Below, piece after piece: positions 54,046 to 63,196 of a DNA stretch of 64,000 nt (position 1 is the first letter of the stretch; each line of letters starts with the position of its first letter). Made by a program: the position numbers and the translations under genes. The notes under the pieces are model-generated. The model made no database searches. It was not told where the DNA came from and was given only the letters and a program-made list of their open reading frames with translations. Origin of the DNA: Nocardia asteroides (lineage in GTDB: Bacteria > Actinomycetota > Actinomycetes > Mycobacteriales > Mycobacteriaceae); the NCBI GenBank assembly GCA_019930625.1, contig CP082844.1, positions 1,798,001 to 1,862,000 on the forward strand, in the 5' to 3' direction.

Positions 54046-56630
54046 CGCGTGGACTGTTCCGGATCTTCGTGGCGGTCCTGACCATCCTCGGCCCGGTGAC
54101 GACGCTGCCACTGCTCGATTCCGCGTCGGCCGTGGCGCAACCGACCGGGTCCGGCGCCACGTCGAATCCCAGATTCCTGAAGCTGTCGCTCGATTCGGTG
54201 ACGCCGACCACGGTGACCACCACCAGCGATTCGGTGCTCACGGTCGCGGGCACGGTCACCAATATCGGCGATCGCGTGGTGGACGACGTCAGCATCCGCA
54301 TCCAGCGTGCGGCGGCGATCACGGCGCCGGTGGGGTTGCGCGCCACTTTGCGCCTCGACGAAGTCAATTACGACGTCAACGGCGAGTTCGAGGATGTCGC
54401 GCAGCGGCTGAATCCCGGGCAACGCAAGCAGTTCACACTGAGCATCCCGTTGCGCTCCGAGACCGGCGCCACGTCGCTGCGCATCACGGAGCCGGGTGTC
54501 TACCCGCTGCTGCTGAACGTGAACGGTGAACCGGCCTACGGCACGCAGGCCAGGCTCGACGACGCCCGGTTCTTGCTCCCGGTGCTCGGCGTGCCGCCCG
54601 CGCCCAGCGACGGCGCCGCCTCCGCCGCCCCGCCGGTGTCCGCGCCCACCGACGCGCCGGTGGCGACGACATTGCTGTGGCCGCTGGCCGACCGGCCGCG
54701 GCTCGTCGCGGGCCATCCGGGCAGCGTCGACGGCAAGGTGGAACTGACCGACGACGAACTGGCCGCTTCGCTCGGCAAGGGCGGCCGTCTCGATCAGTTG
54801 TTGGCCGCGCTGGAGGGAATGTCCGGTCCGGATGCGGTCCGTGACGCCGAACTGGCTTCGGCCGTGTGCGTCGCCATCGATCCCGACCTGCTGCTCACGG
54901 TGCGTGCGATGACCAACGGTTATCGCGTGCTCGCCAGCCCGTCCGATCCCGACGGGGCGACGCGGGCGGGCGCGGGCGCCGAACAGGCGCAGATCTGGCT
55001 GGACCGGTTGCGCGCGCTGTCCGGGTCGATGTGCACGGTGGCGCTGCCGTTCGCGCAGGTCGATCTCACCGCGCTCGCCGCGGTCGAAGATCCGGCGCTG
55101 TCCGCGCGCGCGATCAACGAACCGGCCGAGGTCGTCGACTCGATCCTGGCCACCCGCTCGGTGCGCGGGGTCAGCCTGCCGGATTCCGGCAGCATCGACG
55201 CGGGGGCGGGCCAGCTGTTGCGCGACCATGGTTTCGACACCGCTGTGCTCGCCGCGACGGCGGCCGTTCCACAGGGAAGCATGGACTGGGCGCAGTCCAG
55301 CAGTGACAGCGGACACACCACAAGCGGTTCGAGCGAGGACGTGACGACCCCGGACCCGGCCATCCCGGAAGTGGTTCGGCTGCCCGAAATCACCGCGAGT
55401 CGGCCGCCCGCACCCGCGCCGCCGACGCCGCCGGTCGCGGGCAACCCCGCACCACCTGCCGCGAGTCCACCCATCCCGCCCGCCGACCCCGCGCTGCGCG
55501 CGGTGACGTTCGACATCTGGTCCGCGACGGCGCTCGCCGCGCTGGGCTCGAATCCGCCCACCCCGCCGTTCACCCCGTCCCGGGTCCGCTACGACGTCAC
55601 CAACGACTCGCGCGCGGCACGCTTGCAGGACGCGCTCGGGGCGATCTCGTGGAGCGCGCTGCATCCGGAGACGAACCGGCCGCGTTCGCTGTTACTCGTC
55701 CCGCCACAGCAGTGGGGTGCGAACAAGGACGAGGCGACCGCTTTGCTGCGCCAAGTCGACCTGCTGCTGCGCGGCAACCTCGCCACCGCACGTCCGTTCC
55801 CTGAGCTGGTGGCGCTGCCGCCGGACTCACAGCCCTACGAGCTGGACTACCTCCCGCAGGCGGCGCAGGACGCGGTCCCGGACCGGTTCGTGCTGCCCGT
55901 GCGCGACCAGGGCCGTGGGATCACCGAGATGATGCGCGCGCTGGTGGACGTGCCGGAGGCCGAGCCGACGCCACACGATTTCCTGACGCCGCTGCGCGAC
56001 GACCTGTTGCGCGTGCTGACCCTCTCGGATCGGCGTACGGGCGACGCCGCGCCGGCGGACACGTTCGCTCAGCGCCGACTGGACCAGAACACGCGGACGA
56101 TGGACAAGCTCTATCGCTCGGTCACCGTGCTTCCACCGGGCGGGGTGTACACCCTCGCTTCCGAGCAGAGTCCTTTGCTGCTGGTCGCACGCAATGATCT
56201 GCCGGTGGCCATCCGCGTCAGGTTCCGGATCGAGGCGCCTGCGGAGACGGAGATCACCGATCCCGGCGAACAGCAGCTCCCGGCGAACGGATCGCGGTCG
56301 TTCCAGATTCCGACGGAGGTCAGCGACAGCCGGAACCTGGTCATTCCGATCTCGCTCACCACACCGGAGGGTGTCGCGCTCGGCAATCCCACGCAGGTCT
56401 CGGTGCGTTCGAACGCCTATGGTCAGGCCTTGGCGATAATTACGGGATGCGCCGCACTCCTGCTGCTTCTGCTGGCCGGTCGCCGTTTGTGGCGCCGGTT
56501 CCGCGGGCAGCCCGATCCGGCGGACGAGGGCTTCGATCCGGGCACCAGACGCCGGGTCAACCGGTACCGGCGCGCGCGCAGGCGGATGCTGCGGGAGCAG
56601 GAGCAGGAGCAGCTTCAGGAGACGCGGTGA
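54042..56630 (+). CDS. DUF6049 family secreted membrane protein (Rv3909-like)
   Basis: 862 residues. The signal peptide is [29 protein letters not shown] beta-rich extracytoplasmic domain with [27 protein letters not shown] follows. The middle contains a long Pro/Ala-rich segment (about 455-485). Near the C-terminus there is one membrane helix ([17 protein letters not shown]) and a very basic tail ([22 protein letters not shown]). The conserved place between the Nudix gene and murJ suggests an envelope role with MurJ, but the activity is unknown. Its ATG overlaps the Nudix stop. Confidence 0.85.
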   Translation: MTRGLFRIFVAVLTILGPVTTLPLLDSASAVAQPTGSGATSNPRFLKLSLDSVTPTTVTTTSDSVLTVAGTVTNIGDRVVDDVSIRIQRAAAITAPVGLRATLRLDEVNYDVNGEFEDVAQRLNPGQRKQFTLSIPLRSETGATSLRITEPGVYPLLLNVNGEPAYGTQARLDDARFLLPVLGVPPAPSDGAASAAPPVSAPTDAPVATTLLWPLADRPRLVAGHPGSVDGKVELTDDELAASLGKGGRLDQLLAALEGMSGPDAVRDAELASAVCVAIDPDLLLTVRAMTNGYRVLASPSDPDGATRAGAGAEQAQIWLDRLRALSGSMCTVALPFAQVDLTALAAVEDPALSARAINEPAEVVDSILATRSVRGVSLPDSGSIDAGAGQLLRDHGFDTAVLAATAAVPQGSMDWAQSSSDSGHTTSGSSEDVTTPDPAIPEVVRLPEITASRPPAPAPPTPPVAGNPAPPAASPPIPPADPALRAVTFDIWSATALAALGSNPPTPPFTPSRVRYDVTNDSRAARLQDALGAISWSALHPETNRPRSLLLVPPQQWGANKDEATALLRQVDLLLRGNLATARPFPELVALPPDSQPYELDYLPQAAQDAVPDRFVLPVRDQGRGITEMMRALVDVPEAEPTPHDFLTPLRDDLLRVLTLSDRRTGDAAPADTFAQRRLDQNTRTMDKLYRSVTVLPPGGVYTLASEQSPLLLVARNDLPVAIRVRFRIEAPAETEITDPGEQQLPANGSRSFQIPTEVSDSRNLVIPISLTTPEGVALGNPTQVSVRSNAYGQALAIITGCAALLLLLLAGRRLWRRFRGQPDPADEGFDPGTRRRVNRYRRARRRMLREQEQEQLQETR

Positions 56631-56856
56631 CCGATCCCGCTTCGACGGGGCCGCGCACATTGCGTCTACCTGCGTCGATGTGGTGTACCGCGGTGGGGTG
56701 TGGCACGGTGGAGGACAATTACGGTGTTCCCGGGCCCGCCCGGTCCGGGAGGGAACCACTGACAGAATGTTCGCCGATCACGGCGGACCGTTGCGGCGGG
56801 CCGCGGCTCACCGCACCGATGGGGGTGCGGATATCCCGGCGGGTACAGGAGGCATG

Positions 56857-59800
56857 ATGAGCGACGATGACATATCGGCTCATCGCCCTCGACCAGGCGA
56901 GCGCCTCGACGGGCCGCCGGTTCGCCGAGCTCCCGCCGCTCCGTGGGAACGCGGCCCGGCACAGCCCGATGCGGAGAATCCCGGCGTGAACGGCGGCCCG
57001 TACCACGACGGACCGCCGCCTCGGGTACCGCAGGTGAGTCGTCCTCCGGCCGCGCCGCAGCCGCGGCCTGGTCAGCGCATGCCTCCGCCACCGCCGCCAC
57101 CGCCTGCCGCCCAGCCGCGGCCGCCCGTGCCGCCACCGCCGCGCCCCGGCCCCGCGCCACACCCGAACCAACGGCAATATCCTGCCCCGCCGGCGGGCCC
57201 GGCCGGGGGTCCCGCACAACCGCGACCGGTACCGCCTGCCTCCGCTCGTCCAGCGCCCGCCGGCCCATCAGCCGGCGCCCCGAGGCAAGCGCCGCCGCCC
57301 GTGCCGCCACGCGCGCCGCGGTCCGGCGGGATTCCGGTCGCACCGCGTCCGCCTCGGCCCGGTGGCATTCCGGCTGTGCCCCGGCCCCCGCAGTCGGGTC
57401 CGATCCCCGCCGCGCAGCGGCCACCACACTCCGGGCCGATCCCGGCCGCCGCGCCGGAATCCGATCGAGTGCCGCCGCCCCGCTACGCCCCGCCGCAGCC
57501 GCAGCAGTTCCCGCCCCCGCCACGGCAACGACCGGCTGCCCCGGTCCGGCGCGAGCCCGCCGAACCGGGTCGCCCGCGGACCAGGGAGTGGCCCACCGCC
57601 ACCGCCACCGCGGAGCCGAAGGCGGACGATTCGAAGCAGAGCTCGAGTTCCCGGCTGCTCAGCGATTCGGGATCGATCGCCTTCGCGACGTTGATCAGCA
57701 GGATCACCGGGTTCGGCAAGCAACTGCTGCTGCTGACCGTGCTCGGCCCCGCCATCGCCAGTGCGTTCACCGTCGCCAGCCAGATCCCGAACATGATCGC
57801 GGAACTGGTGCTCGGCGCGGTGCTCACGGCGATCGTGGTGCCGACACTGGTGCGCGCGGAGCAGGAGGATCCGGATCGCGGAGCCGCGTTCGTCCGGCGT
57901 CTGGTGACCGCCGCTTTCGTGGTTCTGGCCACCGCCGCGCTGTTGGCGACGGCCGCGGCGCCGGTACTGACCACCCACGTCTTCCTTTCCGACGACGGCA
58001 AGGTCAACACCGCGCTCACTACGGCGCTGGCCTTCCTGCTGTTGCCAGCGATCTTGTTCTACGGCATGTCGGCGCTGCTCACGGCGATCCTCAACACCCA
58101 GCAGATGTTCAAGCCCGGCGCATGGGCCCCGGTGTTGAACAACCTCGTGGTGCTCACCGTGCTGGGCTTGTACGTCCTGATGCCGGGAGAGATCACGCTG
58201 GACCCGGTCCGCATGAGCGACCCGAAGCTGCTGGTGCTCGGCGTCGGCGTCACGATCGGCGTGGTGGTACAGGCGGTCAGTCTCATCCCGGCGATCCGCA
58301 GGGCAGGCATCGACCTGCGCCCCCTCTGGGGCATCGACGACCGCCTCAAGCAGTTCGGCGGCATGGGCGCGGCCATCATCCTGTACGTCCTGATCAGCCA
58401 GGCGGGCTTCGTGTTCGCCACGCGGATTTCCTCGCATGCCGACGCGGCGGGCCCGGCGATCTACAACAACGCCTGGCTGCTGCTGCAACTGCCGTACGGC
58501 GTACTCGGTGTCACAGTGCTCACCGCGATCATGCCTCGGCTGAGCCGCAACGCCGCCGCCGACGACACGCCCGCGGTGGTCGACGATCTTTCCGCCGCCA
58601 CCCGGTTGACCATGATCGCGCTGGTCCCGGTGGTCACCTTCCTCACGCTGGCCGGTCCGCAGGTCGGGCAGGCGCTCTACGGCTACGGCAACTTCGGATC
58701 CGACGCCGAACGACTCGGGCTCGCGGTCAGCTGGTCGGCGTTCGCGCTGATCCCGTACTCGCTCGTGCTGATCCACCTGCGCGTGTTCTACGCCAGGGAG
58801 CAGGCATGGATTCCGACCTGGATCATTCTCGGCATCACCGCCGCCAAGATCGTCTTCTCGGCGCTGGCTCCGGTGCTCACCGACGCCGAGCACGTGGTGA
58901 TCGCGCTCGGCGTCGCGAACGGCCTCGGCTTCGCGGTGGGCGCCGTGGTGGGCGGTTACCTCTTGCACCGCAGTCTCGGTGATCTTCGGATGGCCAACGT
59001 CGGCCGCACAGTGACACGTGTCGTGCTCGCGTCACTCGCGGGCGGGGCGGTGATGTGGATCGTGGACCGGGTACTCGGTCTGGATCGGCTGACCGCGGCA
59101 TTCCACGGACCGGGTTCGCTGATCCGGGTGGCGATCACCGCGATCGTCATGTTCGCGGTGGCCTTCGGCTTGATGCGACTGGCCGGTATCCCGGAGATCG
59201 TCGCCATAACCGTGTCCATCTCCCGGCGTCTCGGCTGGACGCCGCCCGCGCCGGAGCTGGATCTGGAGAGCCCGGCCGAAGACCCGTACGTCACACAGGT
59301 ACTCCGCAGGCCGGACCCCTACTTGGCGTACCCGCGGTTCGATCCGTACATGGACGCCCAGACCATGGTGCTGCCTGTGATCAGACCCGACGCCGTTGAC
59401 CGCACCGGCATGGGTGAGTTCCCGTACCCTGTTCGGCAGACAAGCACAAGTGGCGAATTCGCCGGAACCTCGACATATCAGGGCGAAGGAGGACCGAGGG
59501 TGAGCGACGACGCGGTGGGCGGCGTCCCAGCCGCCGATTCTTCTGCGACCACGCCCGGCGGACTGTCCACCGATGTACCGCCGACCGCGGGGGAGCCGTT
59601 GGATCCCGCGTACGCGAGCAAGGAGCCGGGCACGGCTCCGCCGGATCAGGACGCGCCGAGATCGCAGGAGAACCAATTGCCTGCGCGCGATCCGATGTAC
59701 GACACCGGGATGATCCCGATCGGATCGCCGGAAATGCCGCCGATGGGTGGCGAGAACCTGGGCGCGCGGCGAGTCCCGCGCGGCCCCAAGCTGATTCCGG

Positions 59801-61305
59801 GCGCTTCGGTGGCCGGCGGGCGCTATCGCCTGCTGGCCAGTCACGGCGGCGCCCGCGGCTTGAAGTTCTGGCAGGCGCTGGACATCAAACTCGATCGCGA
59901 GGTCGCGCTGACCTTCGTCGACGCCGACCAGAAGGCGACCGAGAACTCCGGCCAGGACGGCCCCCAGGCGATCCTGTCGCGGACGCTGCGCCTCGGCCGG
60001 ATCAACTCGCCGGGTCTGGCCCGCGTCTTGGACGTCGTGCGCGGCAGCTCCGGCGGCATCGTGGTGGCGGAGTGGACACCGGGCCGCTCGCTGCGCGAGA
60101 TGGCCGAGACGGTGCCCTCGCCGATCGGCGCGGCGCGTGCCATCCGCGCCCTCGCTTCGGCGGCCGAGCTGGCTCACCGCGGCGGTGGGTCGCTGTCCAT
60201 CGATCATCCCGACCGGGTGCGTATCAGCGCCTCCGGTGACGCGGTGCTCGCCTTCCCCGGCACCTTGTCCGACTCCGACGCGCAATCCGACGTGCGCGGT
60301 CTCGGCGCGATGCTCTACGCGCTGATCACGGCGCGCTGGCCGATCCGCTCCGGGGGTGTCACGGGCGCCGCCGCAACGGTCGGCGGGCTCCGGCTGGCCG
60401 ACCTCGGCCCGGATGGCACGCCGGTGGAACCGCGACAGATCCGTCCCGAGGTACCGTTCGAGATCTCCGCGGTCGCCGTGCGCTCGCTGGAGTCGAACAA
60501 GGGCGTGCGCACCGCCGCGACGGTTCAGCATGTGCTGGAGCAGGCGTCGGTGGTCGATCAGAAGACCGATTTCATTCCGGTGCTGCGGCTCGGGCAGCGC
60601 GCGCCGGCGAACATGGACGACTCGCTCGCCGATCCGGAACTGCTCGCGGCCGAACGCGAACGCTCGCAGCGCATGATGTGGATCATGGTCGGCCTCGGCA
60701 TCCTCGCCGCGCTGGTCGTCGGCATCGTGATCTGGTGGATGGTCAGCGTGTTCGCGCCGGGCGCTTCCGATGCGCCGCTGAACGAACAACGCAACATCGG
60801 TCTGACGACCAACAACCAGCCCGTGCCGACGCCCGCTGCCGCGGGCCCGAACCTCAATTCGAACGGTGTGCCGGTCCCGGTGACCGGCGTGTCGGTGTTC
60901 TCGCCGGAGGGCACCGCCGACGGCGTCGCCAACGTGCAGGCGGTGCTGGACGACGACCCGGCCACCCAGTGGCGCACCGATCAGTACTTCCAGCAGTTCC
61001 CGGCGCTCAAGAAGGGGGTCGGGCTGCTGGCGACGCTCCCCGCTCCCGCCAAGCTCACGAACGTCTCGATCAACTCGCCCAGCGCGGGCACGTCGGTGGA
61101 GATCCGCACCTCGCCCACCGGTTCGCCGACGCTGGATCAGACCCAGCTGATCGGTTCCGCCCGGCTCGACGACGGCGTCACCGACATCCCGGTGCGGGCC
61201 GACCAAGCCGCCCGCTACGTTCTCGTCTGGATCACCGGACTCGGCAACTCCGGAGGACAGTTCCAGACCGCGATCGCCGATATTCGTCTCGACGCCGCAC
61301 CCTAG
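56857..61305 (+). CDS. murJ: MurJ lipid II flippase fused to pseudokinase and C-terminal extracytoplasmic domain
   Basis: 1482 residues. Residues 1-262 are Pro/Ala/Arg-rich and cytoplasmic. The MurJ/MviN core spans about 265-795 (SDSGSIAFATLISRITGFGKQLLL...IPNMIAELVLGAVLTAIVVPTLV) with about 14 helices. A kinase-like domain lies at about 980-1240 (GASVAGGRYRLLASHGG); the VAxK lysine is replaced (EVALTFVD) and no HRD or DFG motif is visible, so it is a pseudokinase. One helix follows (MWIMVGLGILAALVVGIVIWWMVSVF), then a jelly-roll-like domain (about 1340-1482, VQAVLDDDPATQWRTDQ). This is the M. tuberculosis Rv3910 architecture, in which the pseudokinase binds FhaA. ATG 56857 or 56854 follows AGGAGG. 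Confidence 0.94.
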   Translation: MSDDDISAHRPRPGERLDGPPVRRAPAAPWERGPAQPDAENPGVNGGPYHDGPPPRVPQVSRPPAAPQPRPGQRMPPPPPPPPAAQPRPPVPPPPRPGPAPHPNQRQYPAPPAGPAGGPAQPRPVPPASARPAPAGPSAGAPRQAPPPVPPRAPRSGGIPVAPRPPRPGGIPAVPRPPQSGPIPAAQRPPHSGPIPAAAPESDRVPPPRYAPPQPQQFPPPPRQRPAAPVRREPAEPGRPRTREWPTATATAEPKADDSKQSSSSRLLSDSGSIAFATLISRITGFGKQLLLLTVLGPAIASAFTVASQIPNMIAELVLGAVLTAIVVPTLVRAEQEDPDRGAAFVRRLVTAAFVVLATAALLATAAAPVLTTHVFLSDDGKVNTALTTALAFLLLPAILFYGMSALLTAILNTQQMFKPGAWAPVLNNLVVLTVLGLYVLMPGEITLDPVRMSDPKLLVLGVGVTIGVVVQAVSLIPAIRRAGIDLRPLWGIDDRLKQFGGMGAAIILYVLISQAGFVFATRISSHADAAGPAIYNNAWLLLQLPYGVLGVTVLTAIMPRLSRNAAADDTPAVVDDLSAATRLTMIALVPVVTFLTLAGPQVGQALYGYGNFGSDAERLGLAVSWSAFALIPYSLVLIHLRVFYAREQAWIPTWIILGITAAKIVFSALAPVLTDAEHVVIALGVANGLGFAVGAVVGGYLLHRSLGDLRMANVGRTVTRVVLASLAGGAVMWIVDRVLGLDRLTAAFHGPGSLIRVAITAIVMFAVAFGLMRLAGIPEIVAITVSISRRLGWTPPAPELDLESPAEDPYVTQVLRRPDPYLAYPRFDPYMDAQTMVLPVIRPDAVDRTGMGEFPYPVRQTSTSGEFAGTSTYQGEGGPRVSDDAVGGVPAADSSATTPGGLSTDVPPTAGEPLDPAYASKEPGTAPPDQDAPRSQENQLPARDPMYDTGMIPIGSPEMPPMGGENLGARRVPRGPKLIPGASVAGGRYRLLASHGGARGLKFWQALDIKLDREVALTFVDADQKATENSGQDGPQAILSRTLRLGRINSPGLARVLDVVRGSSGGIVVAEWTPGRSLREMAETVPSPIGAARAIRALASAAELAHRGGGSLSIDHPDRVRISASGDAVLAFPGTLSDSDAQSDVRGLGAMLYALITARWPIRSGGVTGAAATVGGLRLADLGPDGTPVEPRQIRPEVPFEISAVAVRSLESNKGVRTAATVQHVLEQASVVDQKTDFIPVLRLGQRAPANMDDSLADPELLAAERERSQRMMWIMVGLGILAALVVGIVIWWMVSVFAPGASDAPLNEQRNIGLTTNNQPVPTPAAAGPNLNSNGVPVPVTGVSVFSPEGTADGVANVQAVLDDDPATQWRTDQYFQQFPALKKGVGLLATLPAPAKLTNVSINSPSAGTSVEIRTSPTGSPTLDQTQLIGSARLDDGVTDIPVRADQAARYVLVWITGLGNSGGQFQTAIADIRLDAAP
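57322..57465 (+). repeat. Four 36-bp in-frame repeats in the MurJ N-terminal extension
   Basis: Four consecutive 12-residue units: SGGIPVAPRPPR, PGGIPAVPRPPQ, SGPIPAAQRPPH, SGPIPAAAPESD. The copies are imperfect at the DNA level, suggesting an old tandem duplication in the disordered segment. Confidence 0.8.
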
Positions 61306-61403
61306 CCCGGCTCCGCTTCCGCCGCACACACTCGTTCGTGCAGGCCATTCGTAGCGCAACGCAGAGCGTCGCGTCTTGCTCCGTACCCGGCTCGATCACT
61401 TGG

Positions 61404-61433
61404 TTGCTGCCAAATCGTTACGGACGATATGAT
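61404..61433 (+). promoter_or_regulatory. sigM: Sigma-70-like promoter upstream of sigM
   Basis: TTGCTG (61404-61409), an 18-nt spacer and TATGAT (61428-61433) would place the transcription start about 115 nt before sigM. No SigM-type autoregulatory pair was recognised in the 248-bp gap. Confidence 0.45.
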
Positions 61434-61553
61434 CTTCGGGCGCTCTCAGCAGGGGAGCTTCCCAGGTTCCGTGTTTCGATCCTGGATGCTGCGAATCTCG
61501 GTGATGGTCAACACTGCCCGTTGCCGCCGTGAGGGCCGTCCAAGGGGTTGGCA

Positions 61554-62186
61554 TTGTCATCCGAAGTGAACGAGGAGTTCGGCGGGGGGTCGTCGCGACC
61601 GGTGGTATGTCACGAACGTTCCTTCGTACCCGGTGAATGCACCGATGTGGAGTTGTTGCGGGCGCATGTTCGTGGTCAGCGGCACGCGTTCGCCGAGCTG
61701 CTGCGCCGGCACAACGATCATCTGTGGCAGACCGCGCTACGCACGTCCTACACACGTGAGGACGCGGCGGATTCGCTTCAGGACGCGCTGTTGTCGGCAC
61801 ATCGCACGGCTGCCTCCTTCCGCGCGGAGGCGGAGGTCCGCAGCTGGTTGCACGCCATCGTGGTGAACGCCTGCCTGGGCCGGATCCGCCGCAACAAGAC
61901 CAGGTACGCGTTGTCGCTGTCGCCGGAAACGATGCCCGAGCCCAAGGACACCCGCGACGAGATGGCCGAGGTGGAGATGTCCATGGTCATCGATCGCGCT
62001 CTGTTCTCGTTGCCGCCGGACCAGCGGACCGCGCTCGTCGCGGTCGATGTGGAGGGGTATAGCGTGGCCGAGGCAGCCGCGTTGCTCGGTGTGCCCGAAG
62101 GAACGATCAAAAGCCGGTGCGCCCGCGCACGGCAGCGTTTGAAAGAGCGATTGGATTTTCTGCGTGATCCGGGGAACCGGAGGTAG
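61554..62186 (+). CDS. sigM: ECF RNA polymerase sigma factor SigM
   Basis: About 210 residues. Sigma-70 region 2 is VELLRAHVRGQRHAFAELLRRHNDHLWQTALRTSYTREDAADSLQDALLSAHRTAASFRAEAEVRSWLHAIVVNACLGRIRRNK. Region 4 is LPPDQRTALVAVDVEGYSVAEAAALLGVPEGTIKSRCARARQRLKERL. It matches the mycobacterial SigM group, which directs expression of envelope and secreted-protein genes, and its place after murJ fits. TTG at 61554 is 6 nt from AAGGGG; TTG at 61548 is an alternative. The anti-sigma gene follows. Confidence 0.92.
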   Translation: MSSEVNEEFGGGSSRPVVCHERSFVPGECTDVELLRAHVRGQRHAFAELLRRHNDHLWQTALRTSYTREDAADSLQDALLSAHRTAASFRAEAEVRSWLHAIVVNACLGRIRRNKTRYALSLSPETMPEPKDTRDEMAEVEMSMVIDRALFSLPPDQRTALVAVDVEGYSVAEAAALLGVPEGTIKSRCARARQRLKERLDFLRDPGNRR

Positions 62187-62288
62187 TTGGGATGCGTCAT
62201 TAACAGTGACGAACCACTGAACGATCCAGAGGCCGTCCCCGATGATGAGGGGATCCCCGCGATGTCAGATGCGAACAACGGAGGTGCG

Positions 62289-63077
62289 ATGGCGACCCGG
62301 TCCGTACCGCAGCCCCCGTTCACGTCCGAATTGCTGGCCGACCTGCATGCCGGCAATGTGTCACCGGCACAGCGCGAGCAGTTGTGGCCGATGGTCTCGC
62401 GAGATCCGGAAGCGATGCGCTACCTGCGCTCCCTCGACAACGTCAGCGCCGAGTTGCGTGCCCTCGGCCGGGACGAGCGCGTCATCCATCGGATGCCCGA
62501 GGACGTAGCGGCCCGGCTCGCGCTGTTCGCCGACGAGCTGGAACCGCCCGAGGATGCGCCGGCGCGGGCCGCCACGGTTCATGAGCTGCCGCGCCCGTCG
62601 GCGGATGAGATCCCCGACTCGTCAAGGGCTTCCGATTCCGCACCGGTCGCTCTCGACGACCGGCGCCGTAGCAGGCTGCGCTGGTTCGCCGCGGCCGCCG
62701 CGGCCATCGTCACCGTGGCGTGCGCGAGTGTCTTCGTTACGACGATGCGCGACGGCGACGCCCCCGCACCCACCGCGCAGCCCACCACCGGCAACGAGGA
62801 TGTGGGCGACGACCTCACCGCCACGGTCGCCCTCAGCGCGCTCGGCCGCAACAACGTCACCGGATCGCTGGCCCGGCCGGGCGCACTCGAGCGTTGTATC
62901 CAGGCGAACGGGCTCGACCGCACGGTACTCGGTTCCACGGACATCAGGTTCCGCGGCGGCAACGCGGTGCTCATCCTGCTCAACGGCCCCCACCCGCCCA
63001 AGATCACCGCGCTGGTCGTCGGGACCGGTTGCGCTACAGGCGATCCACAGCGCAGAGCTTTGCAGGACATCGGCTGA
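62289..63077 (+). CDS. Anti-sigma-M factor (RsmA/Rv3912-like)
   Basis: 262 residues. The cytoplasmic N-terminal domain (FTSELLADLHAGNVSPAQREQLWPMVSRDPEAMRYLRSLDNVSAELRALG) is followed by one membrane helix (LRWFAAAAAAIVTVACASVFVTTM) and an extracytoplasmic domain with two cysteines (ERCIQANGL, GTGCATGD). It resembles the M. tuberculosis anti-SigM protein (254 residues). No HxxxCxxC zinc motif is present. ATG at 62289 has GGAGG 4 nt upstream and fits the family length; in-frame starts at 62187 (TTG) and 62262 (ATG) are weaker. Confidence 0.87.
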   Translation: MATRSVPQPPFTSELLADLHAGNVSPAQREQLWPMVSRDPEAMRYLRSLDNVSAELRALGRDERVIHRMPEDVAARLALFADELEPPEDAPARAATVHELPRPSADEIPDSSRASDSAPVALDDRRRSRLRWFAAAAAAIVTVACASVFVTTMRDGDAPAPTAQPTTGNEDVGDDLTATVALSALGRNNVTGSLARPGALERCIQANGLDRTVLGSTDIRFRGGNAVLILLNGPHPPKITALVVGTGCATGDPQRRALQDIG

Positions 63078-63131
63078 GGCGATCCGGCTCCTGCGATCTG
63101 GACCACGTGCACGGTGTGACCCCGGTGACGC

Positions 63132-63158
63132 GGGAACAACAGCCATTACCCTGTTGTT
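63132..63158 (+). promoter_or_regulatory. trxB: SigH/SigR-type promoter of trxB
   Basis: GGGAAC (63132-63137) is followed after exactly 18 nt by GTT (63156-63158), 38 nt before the trxB start. This matches the GGAA(T/C)-N18-GTT consensus of Streptomyces SigR and mycobacterial SigH, which control trxB under thiol-oxidative stress. Confidence 0.75.
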
Positions 63159-63196
63159 GACCGACACGTCCCAACGAATCCTCCCGGAAGGGCCCC

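Noticed and set aside
56627..56857. 76-residue frame beginning at the GTGA overlap with the DUF6049 stop
   Set aside because: The overlap looks like coupling, but the peptide has no family features and ends exactly at the murJ ribosome site. It is more likely untranslated leader.
59032..61359. 775-residue minus-strand frame under the MurJ pseudokinase part
   Set aside because: Arg/Gly/His-rich antisense of a high-GC gene; the plus strand encodes recognisable domains throughout.
61429..61569. 46-residue frame just before and into sigM
   Set aside because: Its ATG is part of the predicted -10 (TATGAT), so it would not be transcribed, and it has no ribosome site.
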